64,000 nt of DNA from an uncultured Hyphomicrobiales bacterium (GTDB lineage: Bacteria > Pseudomonadota > Alphaproteobacteria > Rhizobiales > Beijerinckiaceae), in NCBI GenBank assembly GCA_903847605.1, contig CAINED010000013.1, forward strand, positions 62,001 to 126,000, written 5' to 3'. Below the pieces are notes generated by a model. That model worked only from the letters and a program-made list of their open reading frames with translations. It had not been told where the DNA came from and ran no database searches. A program made the position numbers and the translations under genes. Positions within the stretch are counted from its first letter, which is position 1. Each line of letters begins with the position of its first letter. Positions 18,745 through 27,178 of this stretch are shown here, piece by piece.

Positions 18745-19104
18745 TCAGGCCTTCACGGCCGACCAGCTGCCCGAGCAGTTCTTGCTCGGCGACGACCACG
18801 AGCCCGTGGCGACCGCGCCGCTGATCCTGCCGCGCGCGTTCAGCGAATCCGAGCCGCGCAAAACTTGCAGCGACACGGCTCCATTCGAATTCACGCCGCC
18901 GACTATGCGGGCGACGATCAGGTTCTCGTCCACGCGGCCCTGCCGCACTTCGATGCGCGAGCGGACGGACGGATCGCAATCGCCCGCTTTCGTGACAAGC
19001 GACACCGCCCAGGTTCCATCGTGCTGTGAAGCAAGGGCCGGCGCGGACACAACCGCAGCCGAGGAAAAAGCAGCCGCGAACAAAGCGGCATATGCCTTGG
19101 GCAT
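18745..19104 (-). CDS. Small exported protein of unknown function
   Basis: This 119-residue protein has a signal peptide (MPKAYAALFAAAFSSAAV, ending APALA|SQ). The mature domain runs HDGTWAVSLVTKAGDCDPSV, then short beta-rich repeats ending GSWSSPSKNCSGSWSAVKA. It is a common small secreted type in Hyphomicrobiales, with two cysteines that could pair, and its function is unknown. The start at 19104 is preferred over upstream in-frame codons because GGAGAGAAG directly precedes it. A strong terminator follows. Confidence 0.75.
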   Translation of the reverse strand: MPKAYAALFAAAFSSAAVVSAPALASQHDGTWAVSLVTKAGDCDPSVRSRIEVRQGRVDENLIVARIVGGVNSNGAVSLQVLRGSDSLNARGRISGAVATGSWSSPSKNCSGSWSAVKA

Positions 19105-19231
19105 TCTTCTCTCCATGTCAGTTGAAGCAGCGGGTTTGCCCGCCTCTATTCCCGACATGGGGAGGCTTATTGCGTTGCACCAGAGCGGGAAGGCGTGAAA
19201 ACGCAGTCATGCGCGCGTCAATAGCGCGCAG

Positions 19232-19885
19232 TCAGGGAACCGCCTGATGGCGCGCGGCCAATTTTTCGAAAACCAGCACTGCAACTGCGCCGTAGATGAC
19301 ATGGCCAGCCCAGCTCATGAAAGACAGGGGTGCGAATTCCGTCAGCAGCAGGAATGACTGCGCTGCAAGCGGAGCAAAAATGCCCAGCGCATTGAACCAG
19401 GTGAAGGAACCCCAGCTCAGCGCATCGGCCGTGACGGCGTTGCGATTGAAACAGCGGGTCGCAGAGAGAAAAGTGACCAGCACCCAGAAGAAGGCGATGA
19501 AGCCCGTCGCCTTGCCGCTCATCGCCATCCAGAGAACGTAGGCCGAAAAGATGAGCCATACCGCCACATCCAGAATGAGACCCCAGCTGCGCAAACCGCG
19601 CGAAACAATCCAGTAGGCGATGGGATAGCCGACGACGCCGACCGCATAATGCAGGATGGTGGCCAATGTCAGGGAGATCGTGATGCCGGTCTGATGTTCG
19701 ATGAGGCTGCGCACGAGTTCGGGCGGCTCGAGCGGAAAGCCCGCGACCGGCGGCGTCGCGTAACGCGCCCATAATTCCCAAACCAGCAATCCCACGAGAC
19801 CGCCCGCGAAGAGGCGCAGCAGGGTCTGCACATCGGGAATAGACGGCATGGAGATTAACGGCGCGCGGGCTGTGACAGTGTTCAT
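19232..19885 (-). CDS. Multi-pass membrane protein of unknown function
   Basis: This is a 217-residue inner-membrane protein. I count about six hydrophobic segments, for example LLRLFAGGLVGLLVWELW, ITISLTLATILHYAVGVVG, LILDVAVWLIFSAYVLWMA, GFIAFFWVLVTFLSA, ALGIFAPLAAQSFLLL and the last near AGHVIYGAVAVLVF. I do not recognise the family. ATG at 19885 follows GGGAGGGAT. A GC-rich palindrome (19905-19921) lies just upstream of the ribosome-binding site. Confidence 0.75.
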   Translation of the reverse strand: MNTVTARAPLISMPSIPDVQTLLRLFAGGLVGLLVWELWARYATPPVAGFPLEPPELVRSLIEHQTGITISLTLATILHYAVGVVGYPIAYWIVSRGLRSWGLILDVAVWLIFSAYVLWMAMSGKATGFIAFFWVLVTFLSATRCFNRNAVTADALSWGSFTWFNALGIFAPLAAQSFLLLTEFAPLSFMSWAGHVIYGAVAVLVFEKLAARHQAVP

Positions 19886-19904
19886 TAATCCCTCCCTGCC
19901 GGCT

Positions 19905-19921
19905 GCTCTGCCGGGCAGAGC
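19905..19921. promoter_or_regulatory. Palindrome upstream of the membrane-protein gene
   Basis: GCTCTGC and GCAGAGC, separated by 3 bases, form a perfect 7-base inverted repeat just upstream of the start of the 19232-19885 gene. A TATAAC hexamer (minus strand, about 19923-19928) lies next to it. It could be an operator or a leader hairpin; sequence alone does not decide. Confidence 0.35.
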
Positions 19922-19981
19922 CGTTATAGTCGAACGCGCAAAAAAGCTGCGTCACAATGCGATCAAGGCTCATCATGCCCA

Positions 19982-20009
19982 CGTGATCGCGGCTCGCGAT
20001 GCGATCACG
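19982..20009. promoter_or_regulatory. Inverted repeat in the intergenic region before the FAH-family gene
   Basis: CGTGATCGC and GCGATCACG are exact inverted copies 10 bases apart, and a third half-site, GCGATCA, lies at about 19960. A possible -35, TTGACT, lies at 20049-20054 towards the FAH-family gene. The layout suits a dimeric regulator that controls the FAH gene, its divergent neighbour, or both. No regulator gene is adjacent. Confidence 0.4.
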
Positions 20010-20152
20010 CTGCGGTGAGAATTGCCCATGCCAAGGGCGTCCGTGCGCTTGACTTGCGGGGGCCGTTAGGGATGATCGCGCCATCGGAAAGGCGCCCGGC
20101 CGCCGTGTCAAAAATCCCCGCGGGATCAATCCTGCGGCTTTGGGAGGATGAA

Positions 20153-21076
20153 ATGAAACTCGCATTTTTCAACGACTGGCGTCTCGGCGTCGTCAATGGC
20201 GACGAAATCGTCGATGTCATGGACGCTGTCAGCCTTGTGCCGCGCGTCGGCCCGCACGACGTGATCAACGGCGTGATCGAGCGCTGGAGCGAATACAAGG
20301 GCAAGATCGAGGCCGCCGCCAAGGGCAAGGGCGTGCCGCTCGCCAGCGTTACCCTGCGTCCGCCGCTGCCGCGCCCCATCAACATCGACTGCATGGCCGT
20401 GAACTACATGGAAGACGGCACGCGCACCGAGCCCGCGCCGATCAACGGCTTTCCCAAATCGGCGAACTGCATCATCGGCCCGGGCCAGCAGATGATCATG
20501 ACCGACATTCCCATGACCGCCTTCGAGGCGGAGGCCGAACTCGGCCTCGTCATCGGCAAGAAGGGCCACAACATTCCCGCCGCCAACTGGCGCGAGCATG
20601 TGTTCGGCTATGTCAATTTCATCGACGGTTCGGCCCGCGGCCTGCCGCCGCCGGGCGCGGTCTTCTACCAGATGAAGAATCGTGAAACCTTCGCGCCGAT
20701 CGGACCGTGGATCGTCACCGCCGACGAGGTGCCGGATCCGCAACAATTGCAGGTGCGCCTGTGGGTGAATGGCGAACTGCGCCAAAACTTCAACACATCC
20801 GATATGGCGCACAAGATCCCGCGCAGCATCGAATGGGTGAGCGCGATGCATACGCTCAACCCCGGCGACATCATCGCGACCGGCACCAACCACGGCGGCC
20901 TCTCTTCTCTGATGGACGGCGACAAGGTGGAACTGGAATGCGACCATTGCGGCCGCCTCGCCGTGACGGTGAAGGACGATCTCAAGCGCAAGTGGCCGAG
21001 TGTGACACGCCTGCAGGGCGGCGACCGTTCGAAGGCTTCCGTGCAGATCGGCGGCAAATACGCGCCGGCTAAATAA
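20153..21076 (+). CDS. Fumarylacetoacetate hydrolase (FAH) family protein
   Basis: This 307-residue enzyme of the FAH superfamily acts on acyl pyruvates or 2-hydroxydienoates, by C-C cleavage, decarboxylation or hydration. The metal-binding core is visible: acidic residues in FEAEAELGLVIGKKG, then FGYVNFIDGSARG, FAPIGPWIV and the closing PGDIIATGTNHGG. The ATG at 20153 has GGGAGGA upstream. The frame is open further left but without a start signal. The next gene, 11 bases on, is a TTT-type binding protein, so the pair probably imports and processes an organic acid. Confidence 0.88.
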   Translation: MKLAFFNDWRLGVVNGDEIVDVMDAVSLVPRVGPHDVINGVIERWSEYKGKIEAAAKGKGVPLASVTLRPPLPRPINIDCMAVNYMEDGTRTEPAPINGFPKSANCIIGPGQQMIMTDIPMTAFEAEAELGLVIGKKGHNIPAANWREHVFGYVNFIDGSARGLPPPGAVFYQMKNRETFAPIGPWIVTADEVPDPQQLQVRLWVNGELRQNFNTSDMAHKIPRSIEWVSAMHTLNPGDIIATGTNHGGLSSLMDGDKVELECDHCGRLAVTVKDDLKRKWPSVTRLQGGDRSKASVQIGGKYAPAK

Positions 21077-21087
21077 GGAGAAGGGCG

Positions 21088-22155
21088 ATGCGTGGCATGG
21101 ACAGGCATCGCACCTTGAAGATTGCAGCGGCTGCGCTTCTTGGCGCGGCCGTTTTGCTATCCGGCCCAGCGCGGGCGCAAACCCAGCAGGACGCCGTTGC
21201 GCAATTCTACAAGGGCAAGACGATCAGGCTGATCGTCGGCGCGGCAGCGGGCGCGGCCTATGATTTCATGGCGCGCGTGCTCGCCACGCATTACGGAAAA
21301 TACATTCCCGGCCATCCGACCTTTGTCGTTGAGAACATGCCGGGTGCCGGCTCCATTGTGATGCTGAACTATCTCGCCGTGCGCGCGCCGCAGGACGGAA
21401 CCGCCATCGGCCTGTCGCTCGGCGGCGTCATCCACGAACCACGGCTCAATGCGTTGTCGCGCGACGGCAAGAACGTGCAGTTCGACGCCACGAAATTCGG
21501 CTGGCTCGGCTCGCCGGCGCAACAGCCGCTGATCTATGTCGTCTGGCACCAGACTCCGTTCCAGACTTTCGCCGACATACAAAAGCAGGAAGCGACGTTC
21601 GCGACGACGTCGCGTTCCGGCGACAATTTCGTGATCCCAGTCTTCACCAATCAGGCGCTCGGCACCAAGCTGAAACTGGTGCAGGGCTACAAGGGCGTGA
21701 ACGACATCTTTCACGCGATGGAACAGGGCGAAGTACAGGGCACGGGCATGATCCTGGCGAGCCTTCTCGCCAAGCAGGACTGGATCAGGGACAGGAAGGC
21801 GCGCGTGCTCATGCAATTCGGTGCGACACGCAACCGGCTCATTCCGGATGTTCCCACTGCCATCGAAGTGCTGCAGGACGAGAAGACGAAGCAGATGCTG
21901 CGCATCTACGCGCAGAAATATGCAACGACCTATCCGTTCATGCTGCCATCAGGCACGCCGCCGGAGAGATTGCGCGCGCTGCAACAGGCCTTCGACGCGG
22001 CGATGAAGGACGAAGCCCTTATCGCGGACGCGCGCAAGTTCGGCATCGACATCGATCCGGTGCGCGGCGAAGAGATCGAGAAGATCGTTGCGGAAGTGGC
22101 GAAGCTGCCCGGGGATGTGGTCGAGCAGTTGCGCGGGCTGATCAATCCGCCGTGA
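21088..22155 (+). CDS. TTT-family solute-binding protein
   Basis: This 355-residue periplasmic binding protein carries a signal peptide (LKIAAAALLGAAVLLSG, ending ARAQ|TQ). It then has the family opening FYKGKTIRLIVGAAAGAAYD and the motif ENMPGAGSIVMLNYLA. AAGGAGAAGG precedes the ATG at 21088. It resembles the protein at the left window edge (FYKGKxxxxxVG, NxPGAGS) more than the one at 14797, so at least two subtypes are present. It is co-transcribed with the FAH-family gene; membrane subunits are absent here. Confidence 0.9.
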   Translation: MRGMDRHRTLKIAAAALLGAAVLLSGPARAQTQQDAVAQFYKGKTIRLIVGAAAGAAYDFMARVLATHYGKYIPGHPTFVVENMPGAGSIVMLNYLAVRAPQDGTAIGLSLGGVIHEPRLNALSRDGKNVQFDATKFGWLGSPAQQPLIYVVWHQTPFQTFADIQKQEATFATTSRSGDNFVIPVFTNQALGTKLKLVQGYKGVNDIFHAMEQGEVQGTGMILASLLAKQDWIRDRKARVLMQFGATRNRLIPDVPTAIEVLQDEKTKQMLRIYAQKYATTYPFMLPSGTPPERLRALQQAFDAAMKDEALIADARKFGIDIDPVRGEEIEKIVAEVAKLPGDVVEQLRGLINPP

Positions 22156-22209
22156 GTGGCGCAGCATGTGTGGACAGGATAACTGGTATTCTGTCTCCGC
22201 AAACAAACT

Positions 22210-23199
22210 TCAATCCCAGATTTCATCCGGCGGCGCGCGGCCGGCCAGAAATGCCAGAATGTTATCCGCGGCCCTGTGTTCGATGGCGAGCCTTACGCTG
22301 GCGACGGCAGAGCCCAGATGCGGCGTGAACAGGGTCGCGGGATGCTCGCCCAAGGCTGGCGGGATATGCTTCGGGCGGTCGGCCAGAGCCCAATCCTCGA
22401 AAGCGAAGACATCCGCTGCATAACCGCCAAGGGCGCCTGACGACAGCGCGCCTGCAATGGCCGTTTCGTCCACGACGGAGCCTCGCCCCACGTTGACGAT
22501 GAACTGTCCGGGCTTTGCCTGCGAAAGATATTGCCGGCCTATCATTTCGCGTGTGGCGGCGTTCAGCGGCGCGGCAAGGAAAACATAATCAGCATCCGCG
22601 CCAGCAGCCTGCAGGCTCGCCATCTCCACGCGCGGATCGCATTCCCGGGGATCGACGCCCATAATGCGCGCGCAACCAAAGCCCGCAAGTCTGTCGACGA
22701 TCGCGCGGCCAACCTTGCCGAGACCGACGACCGCCACCGTCGCCCGATGCAGGCCGGCTCCATAGAGCACAGGCTGCCAACCCGCGAAAGCGCCGCTGCG
22801 CACCCGCGCGTCGCCCATGCGAACGTGGCGAGTCAAACCGATGGCCAGCCCGATAGCGAGTTCAGCGGTGGGCTCGGTCAACAGATCCGGCACGATGGAA
22901 ACGCGAACACCGGCTTTGACAGCAGCCGCAATATCGAAATTGTCGTAACCTTTGAGGGCGCAGGCCAGCATCTTGAGCCGGCCGGGACTTGCGAAGAAGG
23001 CGGCGTCCAAGCGGTCCGGCATGAATGCCATAACGGCGTCGCAGTCGCGGGCATGGGCTTCGACCTCTTCGCGGGTCCAGGGATCGATCCCTGGATTGAT
23101 GACGACTTCCCCAGCCTTGCGCAGCCTGTCCGCAACGGCTTCGTGTATTTGCGCTGTCACGAGAATGCGGCGCTGCGGAAGCCCTTCGGACTCTGTCAT
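22210..23199 (-). CDS. ptxD: Phosphite dehydrogenase PtxD (NAD-dependent)
   Basis: PtxD oxidises phosphite to phosphate with NAD. The 329-residue protein belongs to the D-2-hydroxyacid dehydrogenase superfamily but carries the phosphite-specific signature throughout. It has MAFMPDR (Met60), CALKGYDNFD (Lys83), GWQPVLYGAGL (Trp141, Tyr146), GRGSVVDE (Arg239), FEDWALADRP (Glu268) and TPHLGS (His294). These match Met53, Lys76, Trp134, Tyr139, Arg237, Glu266 and His292 of the Pseudomonas stutzeri enzyme, as I recall that sequence. The Rossmann GxGxxG is at 159-164 and Asp183 after strand 2 favours NAD over NADP. It is the last gene of a four-gene operon, with a 4-base overlap with the permease. 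Confidence 0.93.
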   Translation of the reverse strand: MTESEGLPQRRILVTAQIHEAVADRLRKAGEVVINPGIDPWTREEVEAHARDCDAVMAFMPDRLDAAFFASPGRLKMLACALKGYDNFDIAAAVKAGVRVSIVPDLLTEPTAELAIGLAIGLTRHVRMGDARVRSGAFAGWQPVLYGAGLHRATVAVVGLGKVGRAIVDRLAGFGCARIMGVDPRECDPRVEMASLQAAGADADYVFLAAPLNAATREMIGRQYLSQAKPGQFIVNVGRGSVVDETAIAGALSSGALGGYAADVFAFEDWALADRPKHIPPALGEHPATLFTPHLGSAVASVRLAIEHRAADNILAFLAGRAPPDEIWD

Positions 23200-24002
23200 T
23201 TCAGCAACTGTCGCAAGCGACCGCCGATTGTATCGACCACGACGACGCAGGCCAGGATGGTCAGCAAGATTGCGGACACCTCGTCGTATTTGATCAGCCT
23301 GAGCGCCGCCATCAATTCAAAGCCGATGCCGCCCGCCCCAACGATGCCCAGAACTGCCGATGCGCGGAAGTGATATTCGGTCCGGTATATCGTCACATCG
23401 GCCAGTTGCGGCAGAACCTGCGGCAGGATCGCGTGGGTGATGACCTGGAACCGCGTGGCGCCAGCGGCACGAGCCGCTTCAAGCGGTTTGGGATCGACGT
23501 GTTCGATGGCTTCGGCATAGAATTTTCCGACCATGCCCACGGAATGAAGGCCCAGGGCCAGCACGCCCGGCAGTGCGCCGAAACCGACCGCGGCGACGAA
23601 CAGAATACCCAGAATGATTTCCGGAACGGAACGCAGCAAAGCCAACAATGCACGCGCGCATTCGTAGACGATGCGGTGCGGCGATGTATTCCTCGCAGCG
23701 CACAGGGCGAGCGGCAGCGAGAAGAAGATGGCAACCGCCGTTCCGGCAATCGACATCGCCAGCGTGTCGAGCAACGGACGCAGCCAGCTTTGCCAGCGGG
23801 CGAAATTGGGCGGGACCATTTCGCTGGCCAGCTGTTTGATCGCCGGCCCGCTTTCGATAAAGCGCTGCGCGTCGAAAAATCCGGTGATCCACAGAGCGGC
23901 GCCGGTGACCGCCAGTATGGCGCCCAGCGTGCCAGCGTGACGCCATGCGGCGCGCCGGTCCTGCGCAAGGATAGCTGCATATTGCGCGACGCTGCCGCTC
24001 AT
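23196..24002 (-). CDS. ptxC: Phosphite/phosphonate ABC transporter permease (PtxC/PhnE)
   Basis: This 268-residue inner-membrane permease of the PhnE family has about six hydrophobic helices. The cytoplasmic EAA loop is EAARAAGATRFQVITHAILP. The family moves phosphonates, phosphite or hypophosphite; phosphite is inferred from the ptxD gene that overlaps it by ATGA. Its start also overlaps the binding-protein stop by 4 bases. The gene order (ATPase, binding protein, permease, dehydrogenase) is that of ptxABCD. Confidence 0.9.
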   Translation of the reverse strand: MSGSVAQYAAILAQDRRAAWRHAGTLGAILAVTGAALWITGFFDAQRFIESGPAIKQLASEMVPPNFARWQSWLRPLLDTLAMSIAGTAVAIFFSLPLALCAARNTSPHRIVYECARALLALLRSVPEIILGILFVAAVGFGALPGVLALGLHSVGMVGKFYAEAIEHVDPKPLEAARAAGATRFQVITHAILPQVLPQLADVTIYRTEYHFRASAVLGIVGAGGIGFELMAALRLIKYDEVSAILLTILACVVVVDTIGGRLRQLLK

Positions 24003-24868
24003 TTCATGGACGCAAGATCGAGCTGAAGTATTTTTGCGGTTTCGCGCAGCACGTCATAGGTCTGGTCGTTCGCGGCGACAAATCCTTCGACGCGGAAGGA
24101 CTTCAGAACGTCCTTGTCTTTGTTTTCGAGGAAAGCCTTGCGGATCGCGTCTTTCAGAGCGGGCGCGAGATCGCCCTGCATGACAATGGGATAGTTCGGA
24201 ATTTTTTCCGAAAGCGCGAGGATCGTCAGTTTATCCGCGTCAATCGTCTTGCGTTCGACGAGCACATCGAAGATCGATTTCGACAGCGCGCCCGCAGGCA
24301 CCTGCCCTGCCTGAACCGCGCGCGCGACCGCGTCATGCGTACCCAGATGAACGGGCTTGTAATCCTTCGCCCCATCAAGGCCGGCTTTGCTCAACAACAG
24401 CGCCCGCGGCGAAAGATGGCTCGATGTCGAAGCCTGGTCGCCAAAGCCGAAGGGCTTGCCGCGCACATCTTCCAGCGTCTTCACGGGACCGGCCTTGTTG
24501 GCGATCAGCACCGAATTGTAGAATGGCGCGCCGCGCTCGACCCCGACCGCAAAGGGCTCGATGTTAGGCGCCTTCGATTTTGCAAGGACGTAAGAAAATG
24601 GCCCGAAATAGGCCACTTCGATCCGGCCAAACCGCATTGCCTCGATCATCGAGGAATAATCGGTCGTCACGATGATCTCGATGTCCTTCTTGAGAACATT
24701 CGCGAGATAGGTCTTGAGCGGCTGGGCATTTTGAATGAGCGTCGAAGCGTTTTCGTCCGGTAGCAACGCCACCCGCAGTCTGGCCGGGTCTTTTCCCTGC
24801 GCGAAGGCAGGCGTTGCGGCGCAAACCGCGCTGGCGGCGACGATGCGAATAAAGTCTCTGCGTTTCAT
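23999..24868 (-). CDS. ptxB: Phosphite/phosphonate-binding protein (PtxB/PhnD)
   Basis: This 289-residue periplasmic binding protein of the PhnD family has a signal peptide containing KRRDFIRIV, which fits Tat export, and cleavage near AFAQ|GK. Ligand-site motifs of the family are clear: TDYSSMIEAMRFG, VAYFGPFSYVLA and GDQASTSSHLSPR. PhnD-type and PtxB-type proteins cannot be told apart with certainty by eye; the assignment to phosphite rests on the linked ptxD. Both ends overlap neighbours by 4 bases (ATGA). Confidence 0.9.
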   Translation of the reverse strand: MKRRDFIRIVAASAVCAATPAFAQGKDPARLRVALLPDENASTLIQNAQPLKTYLANVLKKDIEIIVTTDYSSMIEAMRFGRIEVAYFGPFSYVLAKSKAPNIEPFAVGVERGAPFYNSVLIANKAGPVKTLEDVRGKPFGFGDQASTSSHLSPRALLLSKAGLDGAKDYKPVHLGTHDAVARAVQAGQVPAGALSKSIFDVLVERKTIDADKLTILALSEKIPNYPIVMQGDLAPALKDAIRKAFLENKDKDVLKSFRVEGFVAANDQTYDVLRETAKILQLDLASMK

Positions 24869-25665
24869 GAAGCTACTCCCAAGGCCGGCGTGTTCTGGAT
24901 GGATGCGCGTTTGATTGGCCGTGCGCCGGCCGGAACGATGTTGCCGTAAATCGCCGAGACAGCGTTCTCATCGAGTTGGGAAGGCGGACCGTCGAAGACA
25001 ATTTTTCCGGCATGAAGACCGACTATCCGGTCTGCGAACTTCCTGGCGAATTCGAGCTGATGCAAACTAACTACCGCGGTAAGCCCGTCGCTCCTGCATA
25101 TGCCGTGCAGCATCGACAGCACTTGCTCCGAAGTCGCCGGATCCAGCGATGCGACCGGCTCGTCGGCAAGAATAGTCTTCGGCGATTGCACCAGTGCGCG
25201 GGCAATGCCGACGCGCTGTTGTTGCCCGCCGGACAATTCGTCGGCGCGGCGCAAGGCCTCGTTCAGCAAGCCGACGCGGTCGATCGCCCTCAGGGCCAAT
25301 TCCTTTTCGGCCCGCGAGAAGCCGAACAGCGTCCTCAGCTGCGAATGATAGGCAAGCCGGCCCGTCAGTACATTCGCCAACACATTCAATCGGCCGATCA
25401 AATGATGTTGCTGGAAGACCATGCCGGTCTGGCGCCGGTGCATGCGCAATCGCTTGCTGTCGGAGATGTCGCCGATGCCTGCAACTTCGATTCGCCCGCC
25501 GGTCAGTTGCACGAGGCCATTGAAGGAGCGCAACAATGTGGACTTGCCGGCGCCCGATGGACCCAGCAAGACGGTAAACCTGCCGGGCTCGATCGCCAGC
25601 GACGTTGCAGTCAGCGCCAACGTGCCGTTGGAATAGGTTACTTCGGCGGCTACAGCTGTGAGCAT
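24865..25665 (-). CDS. ptxA: Phosphite/phosphonate ABC transporter ATPase (PtxA/PhnC)
   Basis: This 266-residue ATPase of the PhnC family has Walker A GPSGAGKST, Q-loop QTGMVFQQHHLIGRLNVL, signature ELSGGQQQRVGIARAL and Walker B TILADEPVASLDP. The start at 25665 gives the usual family length; the frame is open much further left, but that part is non-coding in character. It is the first gene of the operon, so the promoter must lie in the 25666-25976 gap. Expression under phosphate limitation is expected from known ptx/phn systems but is not proven by a good Pho box. Confidence 0.9.
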   Translation of the reverse strand: MLTAVAAEVTYSNGTLALTATSLAIEPGRFTVLLGPSGAGKSTLLRSFNGLVQLTGGRIEVAGIGDISDSKRLRMHRRQTGMVFQQHHLIGRLNVLANVLTGRLAYHSQLRTLFGFSRAEKELALRAIDRVGLLNEALRRADELSGGQQQRVGIARALVQSPKTILADEPVASLDPATSEQVLSMLHGICRSDGLTAVVSLHQLEFARKFADRIVGLHAGKIVFDGPPSQLDENAVSAIYGNIVPAGARPIKRASIQNTPALGVAS

Positions 25666-25976
25666 TGTCCCGGCACCCCGAGGGGTCGCTAGGCTTGCGA
25701 AATGACGGGCGCGTGAATTTTTTGCGACGAATGCTTGCCGGGGCCGTTTGGCGCCGGGACAGCTGGTCCATGCCCGCGGCTCATCGCCTCCGCCGTGAGA
25801 CACTGTCACCCCGGACGCCGAAAGCGATCCGGGGCCGCAACAGACCATTACCTCGCAAACGATCCCGGCTCTCTGCTTCGCTCTGGCCGGGACGGCATCC
25901 AGGCCTCCCACTTGCCAATCAGCTTTCGCTGCCGCAAATCTCCAGCAAATCCTGACCCTGCCTGCCGGAGAGCCCG
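25666..25976. other. Divergent intergenic region between ptxA and gcdH, with hairpins
   Basis: It must contain the promoters for both operons. Two GC-rich stems are visible: CCCCGG...CCGGGG at about 25809-25836, and a longer one built on gatcccggctctctgcttc with gccgggac at about 25860-25894. The second is of a kind dispersed in Hyphomicrobiales genomes. A weak Pho-box-like pair on the minus strand lies at 25702-25719 (CCGTCAT next to the poorer AATTCAC, 4 bases apart). It is only a candidate. Confidence 0.35.
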
Positions 25977-27170
25977 ATGACCAGCCACGCCCGCAATGAA
26001 TTCGTCTGGGACGACCCCTTCCTCTTCGAAAGCCAGCTTTCCGAAGACGAGCGGATGATCCGCGACACGGCTCGCGACTTTGCCCAGGACGAACTGCTGC
26101 CCAAGGTGGTCAAAGCCTACGAGAACGAGACTGTCGATCGCGAGGTCTTTCCGGCCATGGGCCGGCTTGGCCTTCTCGCGGTGACCCTGCCCGAACAATA
26201 TGGCGGCGTCGGCGCGAACTACGTGTCCTACGGCCTCGTGGCGCGCGAGATCGAGCGGGTGGATTCTGGCTATCGGTCCATGCTCTCGGTGCAATCCTCG
26301 CTGGTGATGCATCCGATCAACGCCTTCGGCAGCGAGGAGCAGAAGCGCAAATACCTGCCGAAACTGGCGACCGGCGAATGGATCGGCTGCTTCGGTCTGA
26401 CCGAACCGGATTCGGGCTCCGATCCCGGCTCGATGACGACGCGGGCCGAAAAGGTGCAGGGCGGCTATCGCATCACCGGCCAAAAGATGTGGATTTCCAA
26501 CGCCCCGATCGCCGACGTCTTCGTGATCTGGGCGAAGTCCGATGCGCACAAGGGCGCGATCAGGGGCTTCATTCTCGAAAAAGGCATGGCCGGGCTTTCC
26601 GCGCCGAAGGTCGAGGGCAAACTGTCGCTGCGCGTCTCGGTGACCGGCGAAGTCGTCATGGACGGTGTCGAAGTCTCCGAAGAGCAGATGCTGCCGAATG
26701 TGAGCGGCCTCAAGGGGCCGTTCGAATGCCTCAACCGTGCGCGCTTTGGCATTTCATGGGGCGCTCTCGGTGCGGCCGAGGATTGCTGGCATCGCGCGCG
26801 TCAATATACGCTCGACCGCAAGCAGTTCGGCCGCCCGCTCGCCGCCAACCAGCTCATCCAGAAGAAGCTCGCGGACATGCAGACGGAAATCACGCTGGGC
26901 CTGCAGGGCTCGCTGCGCGTCGGCCGGTTGTTCGACGAGGGCCGCATCGCACCGGAGATGATCTCCATGATGAAGCGCAACAATGCCGGCAAGGCGCTGG
27001 ATATCGCACGCGTCGCGCGCGACATGCACGGCGGCAACGGCATTCATGGCGAGTTTCACGTCATCCGCCACATGATCAATCTCGAAACCGTCAACACCTA
27101 CGAAGGCACGCATGACGTGCATGCGCTGATTCTCGGGCGCGCGCAGACCGGCATTCAGGCCTTTTTCTGA
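25977..27170 (+). CDS. gcdH: Glutaryl-CoA dehydrogenase
   Basis: This is a 397-residue flavoprotein of the acyl-CoA dehydrogenase family that converts glutaryl-CoA to crotonyl-CoA and CO2, a step in lysine, tryptophan and glutarate breakdown. The decisive motif is [19 protein letters not shown] with catalytic Glu376, almost the same as in mitochondrial [19 protein letters not shown] and [14 protein letters not shown] are the flavin and substrate motifs. GGAGAG precedes the ATG. The CoA-transferase gene downstream supports the pathway. Confidence 0.95.
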   Translation: MTSHARNEFVWDDPFLFESQLSEDERMIRDTARDFAQDELLPKVVKAYENETVDREVFPAMGRLGLLAVTLPEQYGGVGANYVSYGLVAREIERVDSGYRSMLSVQSSLVMHPINAFGSEEQKRKYLPKLATGEWIGCFGLTEPDSGSDPGSMTTRAEKVQGGYRITGQKMWISNAPIADVFVIWAKSDAHKGAIRGFILEKGMAGLSAPKVEGKLSLRVSVTGEVVMDGVEVSEEQMLPNVSGLKGPFECLNRARFGISWGALGAAEDCWHRARQYTLDRKQFGRPLAANQLIQKKLADMQTEITLGLQGSLRVGRLFDEGRIAPEMISMMKRNNAGKALDIARVARDMHGGNGIHGEFHVIRHMINLETVNTYEGTHDVHALILGRAQTGIQAFF

Positions 27171-27178
27171 GCGGGGAC

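Noticed and set aside
22210-25665. Reading the cluster as phosphonate uptake with a glycerate-type dehydrogenase
   Set aside because: The dehydrogenase has the full set of PtxD active-site residues and the gene order of ptxABCD; no C-P lyase genes are near.
24865-25911. Longer start for the PtxA/PhnC ATPase, up to 25911
   Set aside because: The extra 82 residues have no family similarity and would cover the hairpins of the intergenic region; 25665 gives the normal length.
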